Shown: positions 25,792 through 35,740 of the stretch, piece after piece | Position numbering within the stretch: position 1 is the first letter of the stretch | Layout: every line of letters begins with the position of its first letter | Source of the DNA: Nocardioides zeae | GTDB taxonomy: Bacteria; Actinomycetota; Actinomycetes; Propionibacteriales; Nocardioidaceae | NCBI RefSeq assembly: GCF_030818655.1 | Contig: NZ_JAUTAN010000001.1 | Span: 1,922,001-1,986,000 of the forward strand | Length of the DNA stretch: 64,000 nucleotides | Direction: 5' to 3' | The notes under the pieces: generated by a model | Database searches by the model: none | What the model was told of the DNA's origin: nothing | The model's input: only the letters and a program-made list of their open reading frames with translations | Made by a program: the position numbers and the translations under genes

Positions 25792-25822
25792 GGGTGCTGC
25801 GGGGTGCTGCGGGGTGCTGCGG
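25792..25822. repeat. Three copies of a 10-nt tandem repeat between eno and ftsB
   Basis: GGGTGCTGCG is repeated three times without change in the short eno-ftsB gap, directly past the eno stop. Repeats of this size are prone to slippage; an effect on ftsB expression is possible but not shown. Confidence 0.6.
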
Positions 25823-25826
25823 TCGG

Positions 25827-27194
<1,368 letters not shown>

Positions 27195-27247
27195 CTAACG
27201 AAGCCGCGACCTCCGCGAGACCAGGCGTGCCGAGGCGCGCCGCACGG

Positions 27248-27291
27248 TGTCGCCGAGCGTTCACCCAGCGGCCACCGCGGGGCATCCCGAG
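27248..27291 (+). promoter_or_regulatory. PHO-box-like direct repeats upstream of the phytase-like gene
   Basis: Four consecutive 11-nt units can be read: TGTCGCCGAGC, GTTCACCCAGC, GGCCACCGCGG and GGCATCCCGAG. The second has the full GTTCACC core known for PhoP boxes in Streptomyces; the others keep only part of it. They end 110 nt before the start of the phytase-like gene, inside the 297-nt region divergent from eno. The rest of that gap shows no gene. Confidence 0.4.
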
Positions 27292-27401
27292 CGTCGACCG
27301 TCGCACCCGCCGGTGACCCGAAGATGCGCGCGGGACGGCGCGACCAGCGCCGGCCCCGTCCGTCGCCCCGTCGTCACGCCGTCCCCCGAAAGGGAACCCG
27401 C

Positions 27402-30400
27402 ATGTCCCTCCGGACCGTCCGCCGCTCCGTCGGCACCACCGTCACCCTGGCCCTGGGTGCCGCCGTCCTCGCCGGCGTCGAGCTGGGCTCCGCCGGTCTC
27501 GCCGCGGCCGCCGTGCGTGGCCCGGCCGCCCCGCTGGCGCCCGCCGCGCCCACGGCGCCGGTCGACGGCGCCTCCTACTTCGACCGCACCGCGACGTACC
27601 CCGTCCACCTCAACCGGCCCTACGGCGAGCCCGTGACCACGGAGACGGTCGCCGAGATCTCCGACGTCTCCGACGACGGCCGCACGCTCTACTACACGGA
27701 CGCGGCGGGCCAGCGGGTCGGCGTGCTCGACATCGCGGACCCCGCCGCGCCGGTCGGCCGCGGGACCCTCGACCTCACCCGGTTCTTCGACGCCGGCACC
27801 CCGGTGCAGCCGACGTCGGTCGCGGTGGTCGGCGACCACCTGCTCGCCGTCGTGGACACGAGCTCGTCGTTCACGTCGCCCTCCGGCGCGCTCCTCGTCG
27901 TGCGCACCAGCGACGGCAGCCTCCGCAGCCGCATCGACCTGGGCGGCCAGCCCGACTCCATCGCCATCAGCGCCGACGGCGCCTGGGCGGCGATCGCCAT
28001 GGAGAACCAGCGGGACGAGGACGCCAACGGCGCCGCGCTGCCCCAGGCCCCGGCCGGCTTCCTCCAGACGGTCGCCCTCACCGGCGACCCCGCGACGTGG
28101 ACGGCCCGCCCGGTGCCGTTCACGAACCCCGACGGGAGCGCCCTGGCCGCGTTCACCGCGGCGGGCATCGACACCCCGGTCGACCCCGAGCCCGAGTACG
28201 TCGCGATCAACGCCGACGACGAGGTCGCGGTCACCCTGCAGGAGAACAACGGCGTCGTCGTGGTCGACCTGCCCACCGGGACGATCGAGAAGGTGTTCTC
28301 CGCCGGCAACGCGCGCGTCCGCGGCATCGACACCACCTCCGACGGGGTCTTCAACCCGACCGGGTCGCTCGACAAGCCCCGCGAGCCCGACGCGATCGCC
28401 TGGGTCGGCGACGGCCTCGTCGCGACCGCCAACGAGGGCGACTGGAAGGGCGGCACGCGCGGCTGGACGGTCTTCGACACCGCGAGCGGCGACGTCGTCT
28501 GGGACGCGGGCAACAGCTTCGAGCAGATCGCCGCGCGGCACGGCCTCTTCAACGACGCCCGCGCCAAGGCGTCGTCCAAGGGCACCGAGCCGGAGGGCCT
28601 CGCGTTCGCCGAGGTCGGCGGCACGCCGTACGCCTTCGTCGGCTCCGAGCGCAGCAACTTCGTCGCGGTCTACGACATGACCGACCCGCGCAACCCGGCC
28701 TTCCGCCAGGTGCTGCCCGCCACCAACGGCCCCGAGGGCATCCTGCCGATCCCCGGCCGCGACCTGCTGGCCGTGTCCTCGGAGACCGACAACGCCGCCG
28801 CGGGCGTGCGGGCCAGCGTCAGCCTCTACGAGCTGGGGGCCGACGCGCCGTCCTTCCCGTCGATCGTGTCGGGCGACGTGCCGGGCAGCGACCCCGCGCA
28901 GCCCATCGGGTGGGGTGCGCTGAGCGCGCTCAGCGCCGACCCGACCGACCCCGACGTGCTCTACACGGCGAGCGACTCGGCCTACAAGCCCGGCCGCGTC
29001 TACACGGTCGACGTGTCGGGCTCGCCCGCCGAGATCACGTCGGTCGTCGACGTGCGCAACGCCGCCGGCACGCCCCAGAACCTCGACATCGAGGGCCTCG
29101 CGGCCCGTCCCCAGGGCGGGTTCTGGCTGGCCAGCGAGGGGGCGACCGGCCCGGCCAACGCGCTCGTGCGGATCGACGCCGACGGCGTCGTGCAGCAGAC
29201 CGTCAGCCTGGCCTCCGACGTGACCGCGGGACTCAAGAACTGGGGCCTCGAGGGCGTCTCGATCGCCCAGGGGTTCGCCAACGAGACCCTGTACGTCGCG
29301 CTCCAGCGCCCGCTCGGCACCGGCGTCAGCGGGGCGACGCCGGAGGCCAGCACGCGGATCGGCCGCTACGACACCGTGACCGGCGCGTGGACCTGGTTCG
29401 GCTACACGCTCGAGCAGACCAGCACGAGCGGCGACTGGGTCGGCCTGTCGGAGATCGTCACCGTCGACGCCGACACCGTCGCCGTCATCGAGCGCGACAA
29501 GCTCAACGGCCCGAACGCGCGCATCAAGCGCGTCTACACCGTCGACCTGCCCGCCGGCACCCCCGGCACGGTCACGCCCGTCGCGAAGGAGCTGGCCGTC
29601 GACGTGCTGCCGGTCCTGGCCGAGCAGCACGGCTGGACGCAGGAGAAGCTCGAGGGCCTCACCATCGCCGCCGACGGCGAGGTCTACGCGGTCACCGACA
29701 ACGACGGCCTCAAGGACGCCACCGGCGAGACCCAGCTCCTGCGCCTCGGCCGCGCGCTCGACACCGAGCTGGCGAGCACGACGACGACGCTCGCGGCCCA
29801 GCAGACGGGGGCCGGCGCCGTACGGCTCTCCGCCACGGTCACCGGTGGCAGCGCCGCCGGAGAGGTCGAGTTCCTCGAGGGCGAGACGGTCGTCGGCACC
29901 GTGCCGGTGACCGCGGGGGCGGCGACGCTCGACCTCACCGGGGTGGCGCTCGGCCCGCACTCGTACGCGGCCCGGTTCGTCCCGGCCACCTCCTCGGGCC
30001 TGGCGGCGTCGACGTCCGACCTCGGCACCGTGACGGTCACGACCACCACGACGACGACCCTCTCCACAGCCGCGCTCAACCGCGACGTCGCGAACCTCAC
30101 CGTCGTCGTCGCCCCGGCGGCGTCCACGCCGGTCACCGGTCGGGTCGTCGTGCGCCAGGGCGAGACCGAGGTCGCATCCGCCGAGCTCGTCGACGGCCGC
30201 GCGAGCCTCCAGACGGCGCTGCCGCCCGGCCGGCACACGCTCACGGCGACCTACGTCCCGGCCGACGGCGCCTACGCCGCCGGCTCGACGTCGGCCTCCA
30301 CGGACGTCACGGTGCTCACGTCGTCGACGACGCTGCTCACGGCCGTGTCCTCCGGCGCCGGCCGGGCACAGCTGCGCGCCGTGGTGACGCCGCGCAGCGA

Positions 30401-31154
30401 GTCGCCCGTGCTCGGCAACGTCGCGTTCTTCGAGGGCGTCGAGCTCGTCGGTGTCGGCCCGGTCGTCGACGGCCAGGCGACCGCCGACCTCACGGGCGTC
30501 AGCGGCGGCGCGCACGCCTACACCGCGATGTACGTCCCCACCGGAGAGAGCTTCGTCGCCTCCTCGACGTCGCCGGAGGTGGAGCTGGGCGTCGGTGCCG
30601 TGACGTCGCTCTACGTCGGCGCGACGCCGGTCGACGCGCCGTACGGCCGCACCCGCACCGTCGGCGTGAAGGTGACCGGCGGCGAGCCGGTCGACGGCGT
30701 GGCGCAGGTGCACCTCGGCGGCATCCGCCGGGACGTGACGCTCGTCGACGGCGTCGGTCGGATCACCATCCCGGCGGGCCTCGCGGTCGGCACCCACACG
30801 GCGCTCGCCGTGTTCGCCGGCGACGAGACCCACGGCGCCTCCTCGGGCACCATCGACCTCGTCGTGCGCCCCGCGGGGACGCGGATCGACGAGGCGCTGC
30901 CCGGCACCATCGCGGCGGGCCGGTCGGTGACGAGCTCGTTCTACGTCACCGCGCCCGGGTCCCAGATCCCGGCGCGGGGCGCCATCCGGATCTACCACGG
31001 CGGCCGGCACCTCACGACCGCCGAGGTGCGCAACGGGCGCGCGACGGTGACGCTGCCGCGCCTCGCGCGGGGCACCTACGCCCTGCGCGCCGAGTTCGAC
31101 GGCGGCGGCACGTTCGCCCGCTCGCAGCTCACGTTCCGCACGGTCGCGCGCTGA
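27402..31154 (+). CDS. Secreted phytase-type esterase-like protein with C-terminal Ig-like repeats
   Basis: A 1250-residue exported protein. It has a signal peptide of about 38 residues (RRSVGTTVTLALGAAVLAGV, then AAAAVRG). A beta-propeller region (about 50-780) has alkaline-phosphatase/phytase-like and SdiA-independent esterase-like blades, e.g. ALLVVRTSDGSLRSRIDLGGQPDSIAIS and EPEGLAFAEVGGTPYAFVGSERSNFVAVYDM. LEGLAARPQGGFWLASEG and EKLEGLTIAADGEVYAVTDNDG are typical of the phytase-like family. About five Ig-like repeats follow (about 790-1250). ATG 27402 has GAAAGGGA upstream. It has no LPXTG-type anchor. The PHO-box-like repeats and domain type suggest organic-phosphate scavenging; catalytic activity is unproven. 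Confidence 0.8.
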   Translation: MSLRTVRRSVGTTVTLALGAAVLAGVELGSAGLAAAAVRGPAAPLAPAAPTAPVDGASYFDRTATYPVHLNRPYGEPVTTETVAEISDVSDDGRTLYYTDAAGQRVGVLDIADPAAPVGRGTLDLTRFFDAGTPVQPTSVAVVGDHLLAVVDTSSSFTSPSGALLVVRTSDGSLRSRIDLGGQPDSIAISADGAWAAIAMENQRDEDANGAALPQAPAGFLQTVALTGDPATWTARPVPFTNPDGSALAAFTAAGIDTPVDPEPEYVAINADDEVAVTLQENNGVVVVDLPTGTIEKVFSAGNARVRGIDTTSDGVFNPTGSLDKPREPDAIAWVGDGLVATANEGDWKGGTRGWTVFDTASGDVVWDAGNSFEQIAARHGLFNDARAKASSKGTEPEGLAFAEVGGTPYAFVGSERSNFVAVYDMTDPRNPAFRQVLPATNGPEGILPIPGRDLLAVSSETDNAAAGVRASVSLYELGADAPSFPSIVSGDVPGSDPAQPIGWGALSALSADPTDPDVLYTASDSAYKPGRVYTVDVSGSPAEITSVVDVRNAAGTPQNLDIEGLAARPQGGFWLASEGATGPANALVRIDADGVVQQTVSLASDVTAGLKNWGLEGVSIAQGFANETLYVALQRPLGTGVSGATPEASTRIGRYDTVTGAWTWFGYTLEQTSTSGDWVGLSEIVTVDADTVAVIERDKLNGPNARIKRVYTVDLPAGTPGTVTPVAKELAVDVLPVLAEQHGWTQEKLEGLTIAADGEVYAVTDNDGLKDATGETQLLRLGRALDTELASTTTTLAAQQTGAGAVRLSATVTGGSAAGEVEFLEGETVVGTVPVTAGAATLDLTGVALGPHSYAARFVPATSSGLAASTSDLGTVTVTTTTTTTLSTAALNRDVANLTVVVAPAASTPVTGRVVVRQGETEVASAELVDGRASLQTALPPGRHTLTATYVPADGAYAAGSTSASTDVTVLTSSTTLLTAVSSGAGRAQLRAVVTPRSESPVLGNVAFFEGVELVGVGPVVDGQATADLTGVSGGAHAYTAMYVPTGESFVASSTSPEVELGVGAVTSLYVGATPVDAPYGRTRTVGVKVTGGEPVDGVAQVHLGGIRRDVTLVDGVGRITIPAGLAVGTHTALAVFAGDETHGASSGTIDLVVRPAGTRIDEALPGTIAAGRSVTSSFYVTAPGSQIPARGAIRIYHGGRHLTTAEVRNGRATVTLPRLARGTYALRAEFDGGGTFARSQLTFRTVAR

Positions 31155-31172
31155 CCCCCGCGCCCCCACCCA

Positions 31173-31520
31173 CCCGGGACGTCATGCGGCGCGGTGGCCC
31201 GCGCCGGCGGTGCGCATGACGTCCGCGAGGTGGGTGGGTGGCGCGGCGGGGCAAGGCGCCGGGCACGCGAAATGTGCGGCTGGGACAGGCCGGACCCGGC
31301 CCGAGGCGCACCAACGTCCCAGTTCGCAAGGTCGGACCCCCGCCCGGTGGTGTGGACCCGCCCACCCAGGACGTCATGCGTGACGGCGCCCCCGGCCCGC
31401 GGTTCGCATGACGTCCGCGGGTCGAGCGGAGGGCGGCGGGGCGGGCTCCGCCGCCGGGCACGCGAAATGTGCGGCGGGGACAGGCCGGACCCGGCCCAGG
31501 GCGCACCAGCGTCCCAGTTC
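31173..31520. repeat. Tandem pair of structured intergenic repeats (family A, copies 2 and 3)
   Basis: Most of the 422-nt gene-free stretch 31155-31576 is taken up by two copies of a unit of about 150 nt, offset by about 192-195 nt. Each begins with perfect 12-nt arms GGACGTCATGCG / CGCATGACGTCC (31177-31224 and 31369-31416). Each continues with GGGCACGCGAAATGTGCGGC (31261 and 31456), a GGACAGGCCGGACCCGGCCC stem, and GTCCCAGTTC. The arms match the palindrome at 7593-7640. No ORF with family features lies inside. Confidence 0.8.
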
Positions 31521-31576
31521 CGGGGTCAGGCCCGGGGCCTGGCTCCTCGCTTCGCACGCGACCTACCCTGGGCCAC

Positions 31577-32239
31577 GTGGATGCCGCTCCCGAGCCCGCC
31601 GCCGGCCACGCCCTCGTCGAGCTCGTCGGCGTGATGGCGCGGCTGCGGCGGGAGTGCCCGTGGAAGGCGGGGCAGACCCACCGGTCGCTGGCGCGCTACC
31701 TGCTCGAGGAGACCCACGAGGTGCTCGAGGCGCTCGACACCGACGACGCCACGCTGCTGCGCGAGGAGCTGGGCGACCTCCTGCTGCAGGTCTACTTCCA
31801 CGCCGCGATCGCCGCCGAGCGCACCGACGCCACGGCCTTCACCATCGACGACGTGGCCGCCGACCTCACGGCGAAGCTCGTGCGCCGGAACCCGCACGTG
31901 TTCGCGGCGGACCCGGCGGCCGGCCCGGGCGACGGCACCAGTCCCCTGGACGCCGCCGCGGTCAACGAGGCGTGGGAGGCCGTCAAGGCGACCGAGAAGA
32001 CCCGCACCGACCCCACCGACGGCCTGCCCCCGACGCTGCCCGCCCTGCTGTGGGCCGACAAGGTGCTCGACCGGTCGGCGCGGGCCGGCACGCCGCTGGA
32101 CCCGGCCCCCCGCGCTCCCCGCGCCGACGCCGACGCCGACGCGATCGGCGACCGCCTCCTCGGGCTCGTCGCCGAGGCACGCGCGGCCGGGGTCGACCCG
32201 GAGCAGGCGCTGCGCGACGCCGTACGGGTGCGGCTGTGA
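31577..32239 (+). CDS. mazG: MazG-family nucleoside triphosphate pyrophosphohydrolase
   Basis: A 220-residue protein that hydrolyses (d)NTPs to monophosphates, cleaning damaged nucleotides. The MazG fold starts with LVELVGVMARLRRECPWKAGQTHRSL. The metal-binding E-x-x-E-x-(12-28)-E-x-x-D pattern is LLEETHEVLEAL followed by LREELGDLLLQVYFHA. The conserved KLVRRNPHVF segment follows. The C-terminal part is shorter than the two-domain E. coli enzyme, and EVEK(x)WE is seen only as NEAWEAVKATEK. GTG 31577 with TACCCT eight nt upstream suggests a near-leaderless message. The stop overlaps the next gene (GTGA). Confidence 0.92.
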   Translation: MDAAPEPAAGHALVELVGVMARLRRECPWKAGQTHRSLARYLLEETHEVLEALDTDDATLLREELGDLLLQVYFHAAIAAERTDATAFTIDDVAADLTAKLVRRNPHVFAADPAAGPGDGTSPLDAAAVNEAWEAVKATEKTRTDPTDGLPPTLPALLWADKVLDRSARAGTPLDPAPRAPRADADADAIGDRLLGLVAEARAAGVDPEQALRDAVRVRL

Positions 32240-32793
32240 CGGGCGCAACCCGGCGCGTCGGCCCGGTCCGACGCCTGTTCCCCCGCCCGGGGGTCAGCGA
32301 GCGGCACGTGCAGGTGCAGGCGCCGCTGGCCGACGCCTGGCGCGTCGTCGCGGCTCTGCCGGCCCCGGGGGCCGAGCGCTGGTACGCCGACGCCGCGCCC
32401 CTGGCCTTCCGCGGCCGGCTCGACGACGCCGCACGGACCGTGCTCGGCCCACCTCCCCCGGCCCCCGTGGCGTCACCGGGCCCGACGGCCGGCGAGGGCC
32501 TGCTCCGCCCCGGCGACGAGGCGGGCTTCTGGACCGTGCTGGAGGCCGACCCCGCGGCGTACCGGCTCCGGCTGCACGCCCGCGTCCACGCCCCCGGGAC
32601 GGTGCGGCTGAGCGTCTGGCTCACCGCCCTGTCGGGGGTGCCGGGCGCCTGCCGCGTGCACGTGCGGATCGGGTTCCGGCCGCGGGGCCTGGTGGGCGCC
32701 GGGTACCTCGTCGCCGACCTGCCCGCGCGCGAGGTCGTCGTCGAGGGCGTCGCGCGGCGTCTCGCCGCGGACGTGGCGGCGGGCGTCGCCTGA
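32236..32793 (+). CDS. DUF2867-type SRPBCC-fold protein
   Basis: A 185-residue protein resembling the DUF2867 group. It has an N-terminal SERHVQVQAPLADAWRVVAAL helix-grip start, a central GDEAGFWTVLEADPAAYRLRLHAR strand region and the C-terminal VRIGFRPRGLVGAGYLVADLPAREVVVEGVARRLA. Ligand and function are unknown; such proteins often accompany NAD-binding oxidoreductases, not seen here. The GTG start overlaps the mazG stop by four bases. Confidence 0.7.
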   Translation: MTGATRRVGPVRRLFPRPGVSERHVQVQAPLADAWRVVAALPAPGAERWYADAAPLAFRGRLDDAARTVLGPPPPAPVASPGPTAGEGLLRPGDEAGFWTVLEADPAAYRLRLHARVHAPGTVRLSVWLTALSGVPGACRVHVRIGFRPRGLVGAGYLVADLPAREVVVEGVARRLAADVAAGVA

Positions 32794-32800
32794 GTCCGCT

Positions 32801-32816
32801 CCCCTCCGGTAGGGGT
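32801..32816. terminator. Short bidirectional hairpin between convergent genes
   Basis: CCCCT and AGGGG pair across CCGGT in the 22-nt gap between the DUF2867 gene and the convergent beta-propeller lipoprotein; the last base abuts the latter's stop. It is short, so only weak termination is expected. Confidence 0.4.
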
Positions 32817-34777
32817 CAGAAGTCGACGATGTCGCCGACGGCACGGTTGCCCTCCGCGACCCGGATGACGGCGGAACCACCCGCGAACCAGATGCGGTCG
32901 TCGACGACGAGCACCCGCTTCACTCCGCCGCCGTCCGGGAGCTCGGCCGTGACGCTGACGCTGGGTCCGCGCTCCAGCCCCCCGGGGTCGACGTCGAACG
33001 ACTCGACCGTCTCCGTGTACCCGTCGCGCCACCCCTGTGCGGGCAGGTAGACCCGGTCCTGCCACACCAGGAACGCCCGGTGGTCCGTCTCGACGGCCGA
33101 GCTGAAGCCGTCCCACGTCACCGTCGAGACCTGCCGCGGCGCGGTCGGGTCGATGATGTCGAAGAGCGACGCCTGGAGGCCGGTCGTGCGGCCGTCCTCG
33201 GTCGCGTGCTGACCGATGCCGAGGAGGAGGCCGTCGTCGAGGGGGTGGAGGTACGCCGAGTAGCCCGGCACCTTCAGCTCCCCCGCCAGCGTCGGGGCGG
33301 CCGGGTCGCTCGTGTCCACGAGGTAGAGCGGGTCGACCTGCCGGAAGGTGACGACCGCGGCCAGCTCGGGCGAGAGGAACCGCACCGCCTGGATCTGCTC
33401 CGTCACGCCCAGCCCGTCGACGCGTCCGGTCTCGACGAGCCCCTCGCCCGGGCGCTCGGCGAGCACGACGAGCGAGGAGCTGGACTGCTCCCCCGGCGTC
33501 CCGTCCCTCGTCACCGCGACCCGCACGACACCCGACGCCTCGTCGAGCGCGAACTGGTTGAGGAGGCGCCCCTCCACGCGGCCGGAACCGACGTACGTCG
33601 TCGCGTCGGGCTCGCTGATGTCGAAGGAGTGCAGGTCGGACGAGGGCTCGTCGTCGGCATCGTCGTCGTCGCGCACCGTGGACCACGGGGTGGAGGCCAC
33701 GATCATGCGCTCGGTCGAGGCGTAGACGATGTCCCCCGAGCCCACGACCCCGGCGGACGAGGTGGGCGCGGCGCCGCCTCCGATCTCGAGGCCGGCGACC
33801 GACACGGTGGTGAAGCCGCTGAACGCGGTGGGCACGCCGACGTCGCCGCAGCCGAGGAGGGGCTCGACGTCGCCGCCGTCGACGGAGAGCTGCGGCAGCC
33901 AGTCGGTGATGGTGCTGGCCTCGATCAGGTCGCGGTTGGCCTCGATCGCCTCCGTCTCCGCCGCGAGGGAGGTGCCCTCGGGCTCGACCCAGTCGAGACC
34001 CGGCGGGGCGCTGACCATGACCAGCCGCACGGTGTCGCCGACGAGGCGCGCGCTGCGGTACTCGCCCTCGACCCGCGTCGAGCGGACCACCTCGGGCGAG
34101 GCCGGGTCGGAGAGGTCGACCTCGGTGATGAGGGTGCGAGCGGGGCCCGTCCCGTAGGGGTTCGCGTGATCGCTGACCCCGTCGTCCCAGACCACCCCGC
34201 CTCCCTGCTGCCCGAGCACGAGCAGCGTCGAGCCGTGGAGGAGCAGCTCGCTCGGGGCGCCGACGCCGCCCAGGTCGACGGAGCCGAGCGCCTCCGCCGA
34301 CGCCGCGTCGACGACCTGCACGACCCCCTCGACGATGGCGACCACCACGTCGCCGTCGGTCGTGACGATGTCGGCCTCGTCGACGCCCTCCTCCTGGGTG
34401 TTGGCCTCCGACGTGCCGTGGTCGGGGCCGACGTAGCCGCCGCGGGGCATGACGCTGGACCGGGGTGAGACGCCGTCGAGCGCCGCGTCGGACTCCCAAG
34501 AGCCGGCCGCTCCCTGACGCACCACGTCGAGTCCGCCGAACCCGTCGAACCCGTCGAGGCCCTCGAGCCCCCACGCCGTCACCCGCTCGAGCGCGTTCTC
34601 CTGGAAGTACCCGAGCAGGTCGTCGCAGCCCGCGAAGCGGACCAGGCTCGCCACTCCCGTCGGGCCCGCCGGATCCGGCGCGGCGTCGGGCGTCGACGTA
34701 CAAGCGGCGAGCAGCAGCGGGGCGGCGACCACGGCGGCCAGGCCGCCGCGGCGGAGGGTGTCGGTCGAGCGGTTCAT
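32816..34777 (-). CDS. Lipoprotein with C-terminal beta-propeller domain
   Basis: A 653-residue surface lipoprotein. The signal peptide ends in the lipobox LLLAAC (Cys at about 26), then a Pro/Ala linker. The sequence FAGCDDLLGYFQENALERV and the segment EEGVDEADIVTTDGDVVVAIV are hallmarks of the beta-propeller family once called DUF2012-like. Repeated blades (VQVVDAASAEALGSVDL, LFDIIDPTAPRQVSTV, LVVLAERPGEGLVETG) fill the rest. No catalytic site is visible. ATG 34777 is preceded by AGGGG. It follows the small membrane protein by 47 nt in an operon that probably starts at or after mfd. Confidence 0.8.
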   Translation of the reverse strand: MNRSTDTLRRGGLAAVVAAPLLLAACTSTPDAAPDPAGPTGVASLVRFAGCDDLLGYFQENALERVTAWGLEGLDGFDGFGGLDVVRQGAAGSWESDAALDGVSPRSSVMPRGGYVGPDHGTSEANTQEEGVDEADIVTTDGDVVVAIVEGVVQVVDAASAEALGSVDLGGVGAPSELLLHGSTLLVLGQQGGGVVWDDGVSDHANPYGTGPARTLITEVDLSDPASPEVVRSTRVEGEYRSARLVGDTVRLVMVSAPPGLDWVEPEGTSLAAETEAIEANRDLIEASTITDWLPQLSVDGGDVEPLLGCGDVGVPTAFSGFTTVSVAGLEIGGGAAPTSSAGVVGSGDIVYASTERMIVASTPWSTVRDDDDADDEPSSDLHSFDISEPDATTYVGSGRVEGRLLNQFALDEASGVVRVAVTRDGTPGEQSSSSLVVLAERPGEGLVETGRVDGLGVTEQIQAVRFLSPELAAVVTFRQVDPLYLVDTSDPAAPTLAGELKVPGYSAYLHPLDDGLLLGIGQHATEDGRTTGLQASLFDIIDPTAPRQVSTVTWDGFSSAVETDHRAFLVWQDRVYLPAQGWRDGYTETVESFDVDPGGLERGPSVSVTAELPDGGGVKRVLVVDDRIWFAGGSAVIRVAEGNRAVGDIVDF

Positions 34778-34824
34778 GCCCCTGGGACGCGGGGGCGCGG
34801 GCGTTCGGTTCCGACCTCCGCGTC

Positions 34825-35067
34825 CTACAGCACGAACACGCTGAGCACCTGCAGCACGATGGCGATCCCCACGAGCGGCAGCCCGATGCGCTGCAGCCGG
34901 CGCGACTCCGGCGTCGTGTGCCGCACGGACGGGTGCCGCGGCCACTCGCCCGCGCGCTCCTTCGCGTCGCGGTGGCGGTTGTCGTGCCACCACCCCCGCC
35001 ACACGAGTCCCCACCCCACCACGAGGCAGACAACGGCGAGGACCAGGGCAGCGTCCTTCGGACTCAC
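34825..35067 (-). CDS. Small two-helix membrane protein
   Basis: 80 residues with a hydrophobic helix at each end (ALVLAVVCLVVGWGLVW and IGLPLVGIAIVLQVLSVFVL) and a basic/His-rich loop of about 40 residues (WWHDNRHRDAKERAGEW). Both ends probably face the same side. GTG 35067 overlaps the stop of the SurA-like lipoprotein (GTGA), so co-translation is likely. I do not recognise a family. Confidence 0.65.
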   Translation of the reverse strand: MSPKDAALVLAVVCLVVGWGLVWRGWWHDNRHRDAKERAGEWPRHPSVRHTTPESRRLQRIGLPLVGIAIVLQVLSVFVL

Positions 35068-35699
35068 CCCGCCGACCCGCACCGCTGGGCGGCCGGCAGC
35101 GCGGCGACCTCCTCGGGCGTCGGCGGGTCGTCGATGCTGAAGGTCGCGCCGAGCGCGGTGTCGCTCGCGGCCACGCTCACCCCGTCGCCCCCGGTCGCCA
35201 CGGCACCGTCGGCGTAGCTGCCCACCGCGGGGTTCACCGTGACGTCGAGGTCACCGAGGGTCGTGGAGGCCACCTGGCCCACCGTCGGGTCGGACAGCGC
35301 GTTCGACACCGTGAGCAGCCGCACCGTGAAGGACGCGACGTCGGCGTCCGCCCCGGCCGCCTGCATCTCGCGGGCGATCTCGTCGGCCGCCGGCGGCGGG
35401 TCGAGGGCGTCGGGCCCGGCCGCCTCGGTCAGCGCGGCGTCGTAGAGCCACAGCTCCGTCAGCCCGGTCCGCACGATCGCGCGCGGCACCGCCTCGACGC
35501 CGACCTCGGCGACGTAGTCGCAGTACGCCGCGGTGGCCGCGTCCAGCCGGTCCACCGTCAGCGTCGCGTCGCCGGCGGTCGCCGCCGTGCGCGGGTCGGC
35601 GTCGCACCCCGCAAGCAGGGCCCCACCGAGGAGGGCCACCGCAGCGGCGGCCAGGACGCGGGTGCCGGTACGGGCGCGGGACGAGGTGACCACGCTCAC
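35064..35699 (-). CDS. SurA-N-like lipoprotein
   Basis: A 211-residue lipoprotein. The signal peptide VLAAAAVALLGGALLAGC carries the lipobox LAGC. The following segment GDATLTVDRLDAATAAYC resembles the first helix-strand of SurA/PrsA N-terminal chaperone domains, and the all-helical remainder fits that fold. There is no PPIase domain. The start is GTG 35699 with GGAAGGGGG upstream; the second codons VVTSS offer an alternative GTG. It lies 41 nt after mfd and overlaps the small membrane-protein gene, suggesting envelope protein quality control. Confidence 0.7.
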   Translation of the reverse strand: MSVVTSSRARTGTRVLAAAAVALLGGALLAGCDADPRTAATAGDATLTVDRLDAATAAYCDYVAEVGVEAVPRAIVRTGLTELWLYDAALTEAAGPDALDPPPAADEIAREMQAAGADADVASFTVRLLTVSNALSDPTVGQVASTTLGDLDVTVNPAVGSYADGAVATGGDGVSVAASDTALGATFSIDDPPTPEEVAALPAAQRCGSAG

Positions 35700-35740
35700 A
35701 CCGTAGCGGCCCCCTTCCGGCAGGTCACGCGTCCCGCAGG

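Noticed and set aside
27261..31169. A 1302-residue open frame on the minus strand
   Set aside because: It is the antisense shadow of the phytase-like gene; its Arg/Gly/Asp-rich composition and lack of any domain are typical of a reverse frame in very GC-rich coding DNA.
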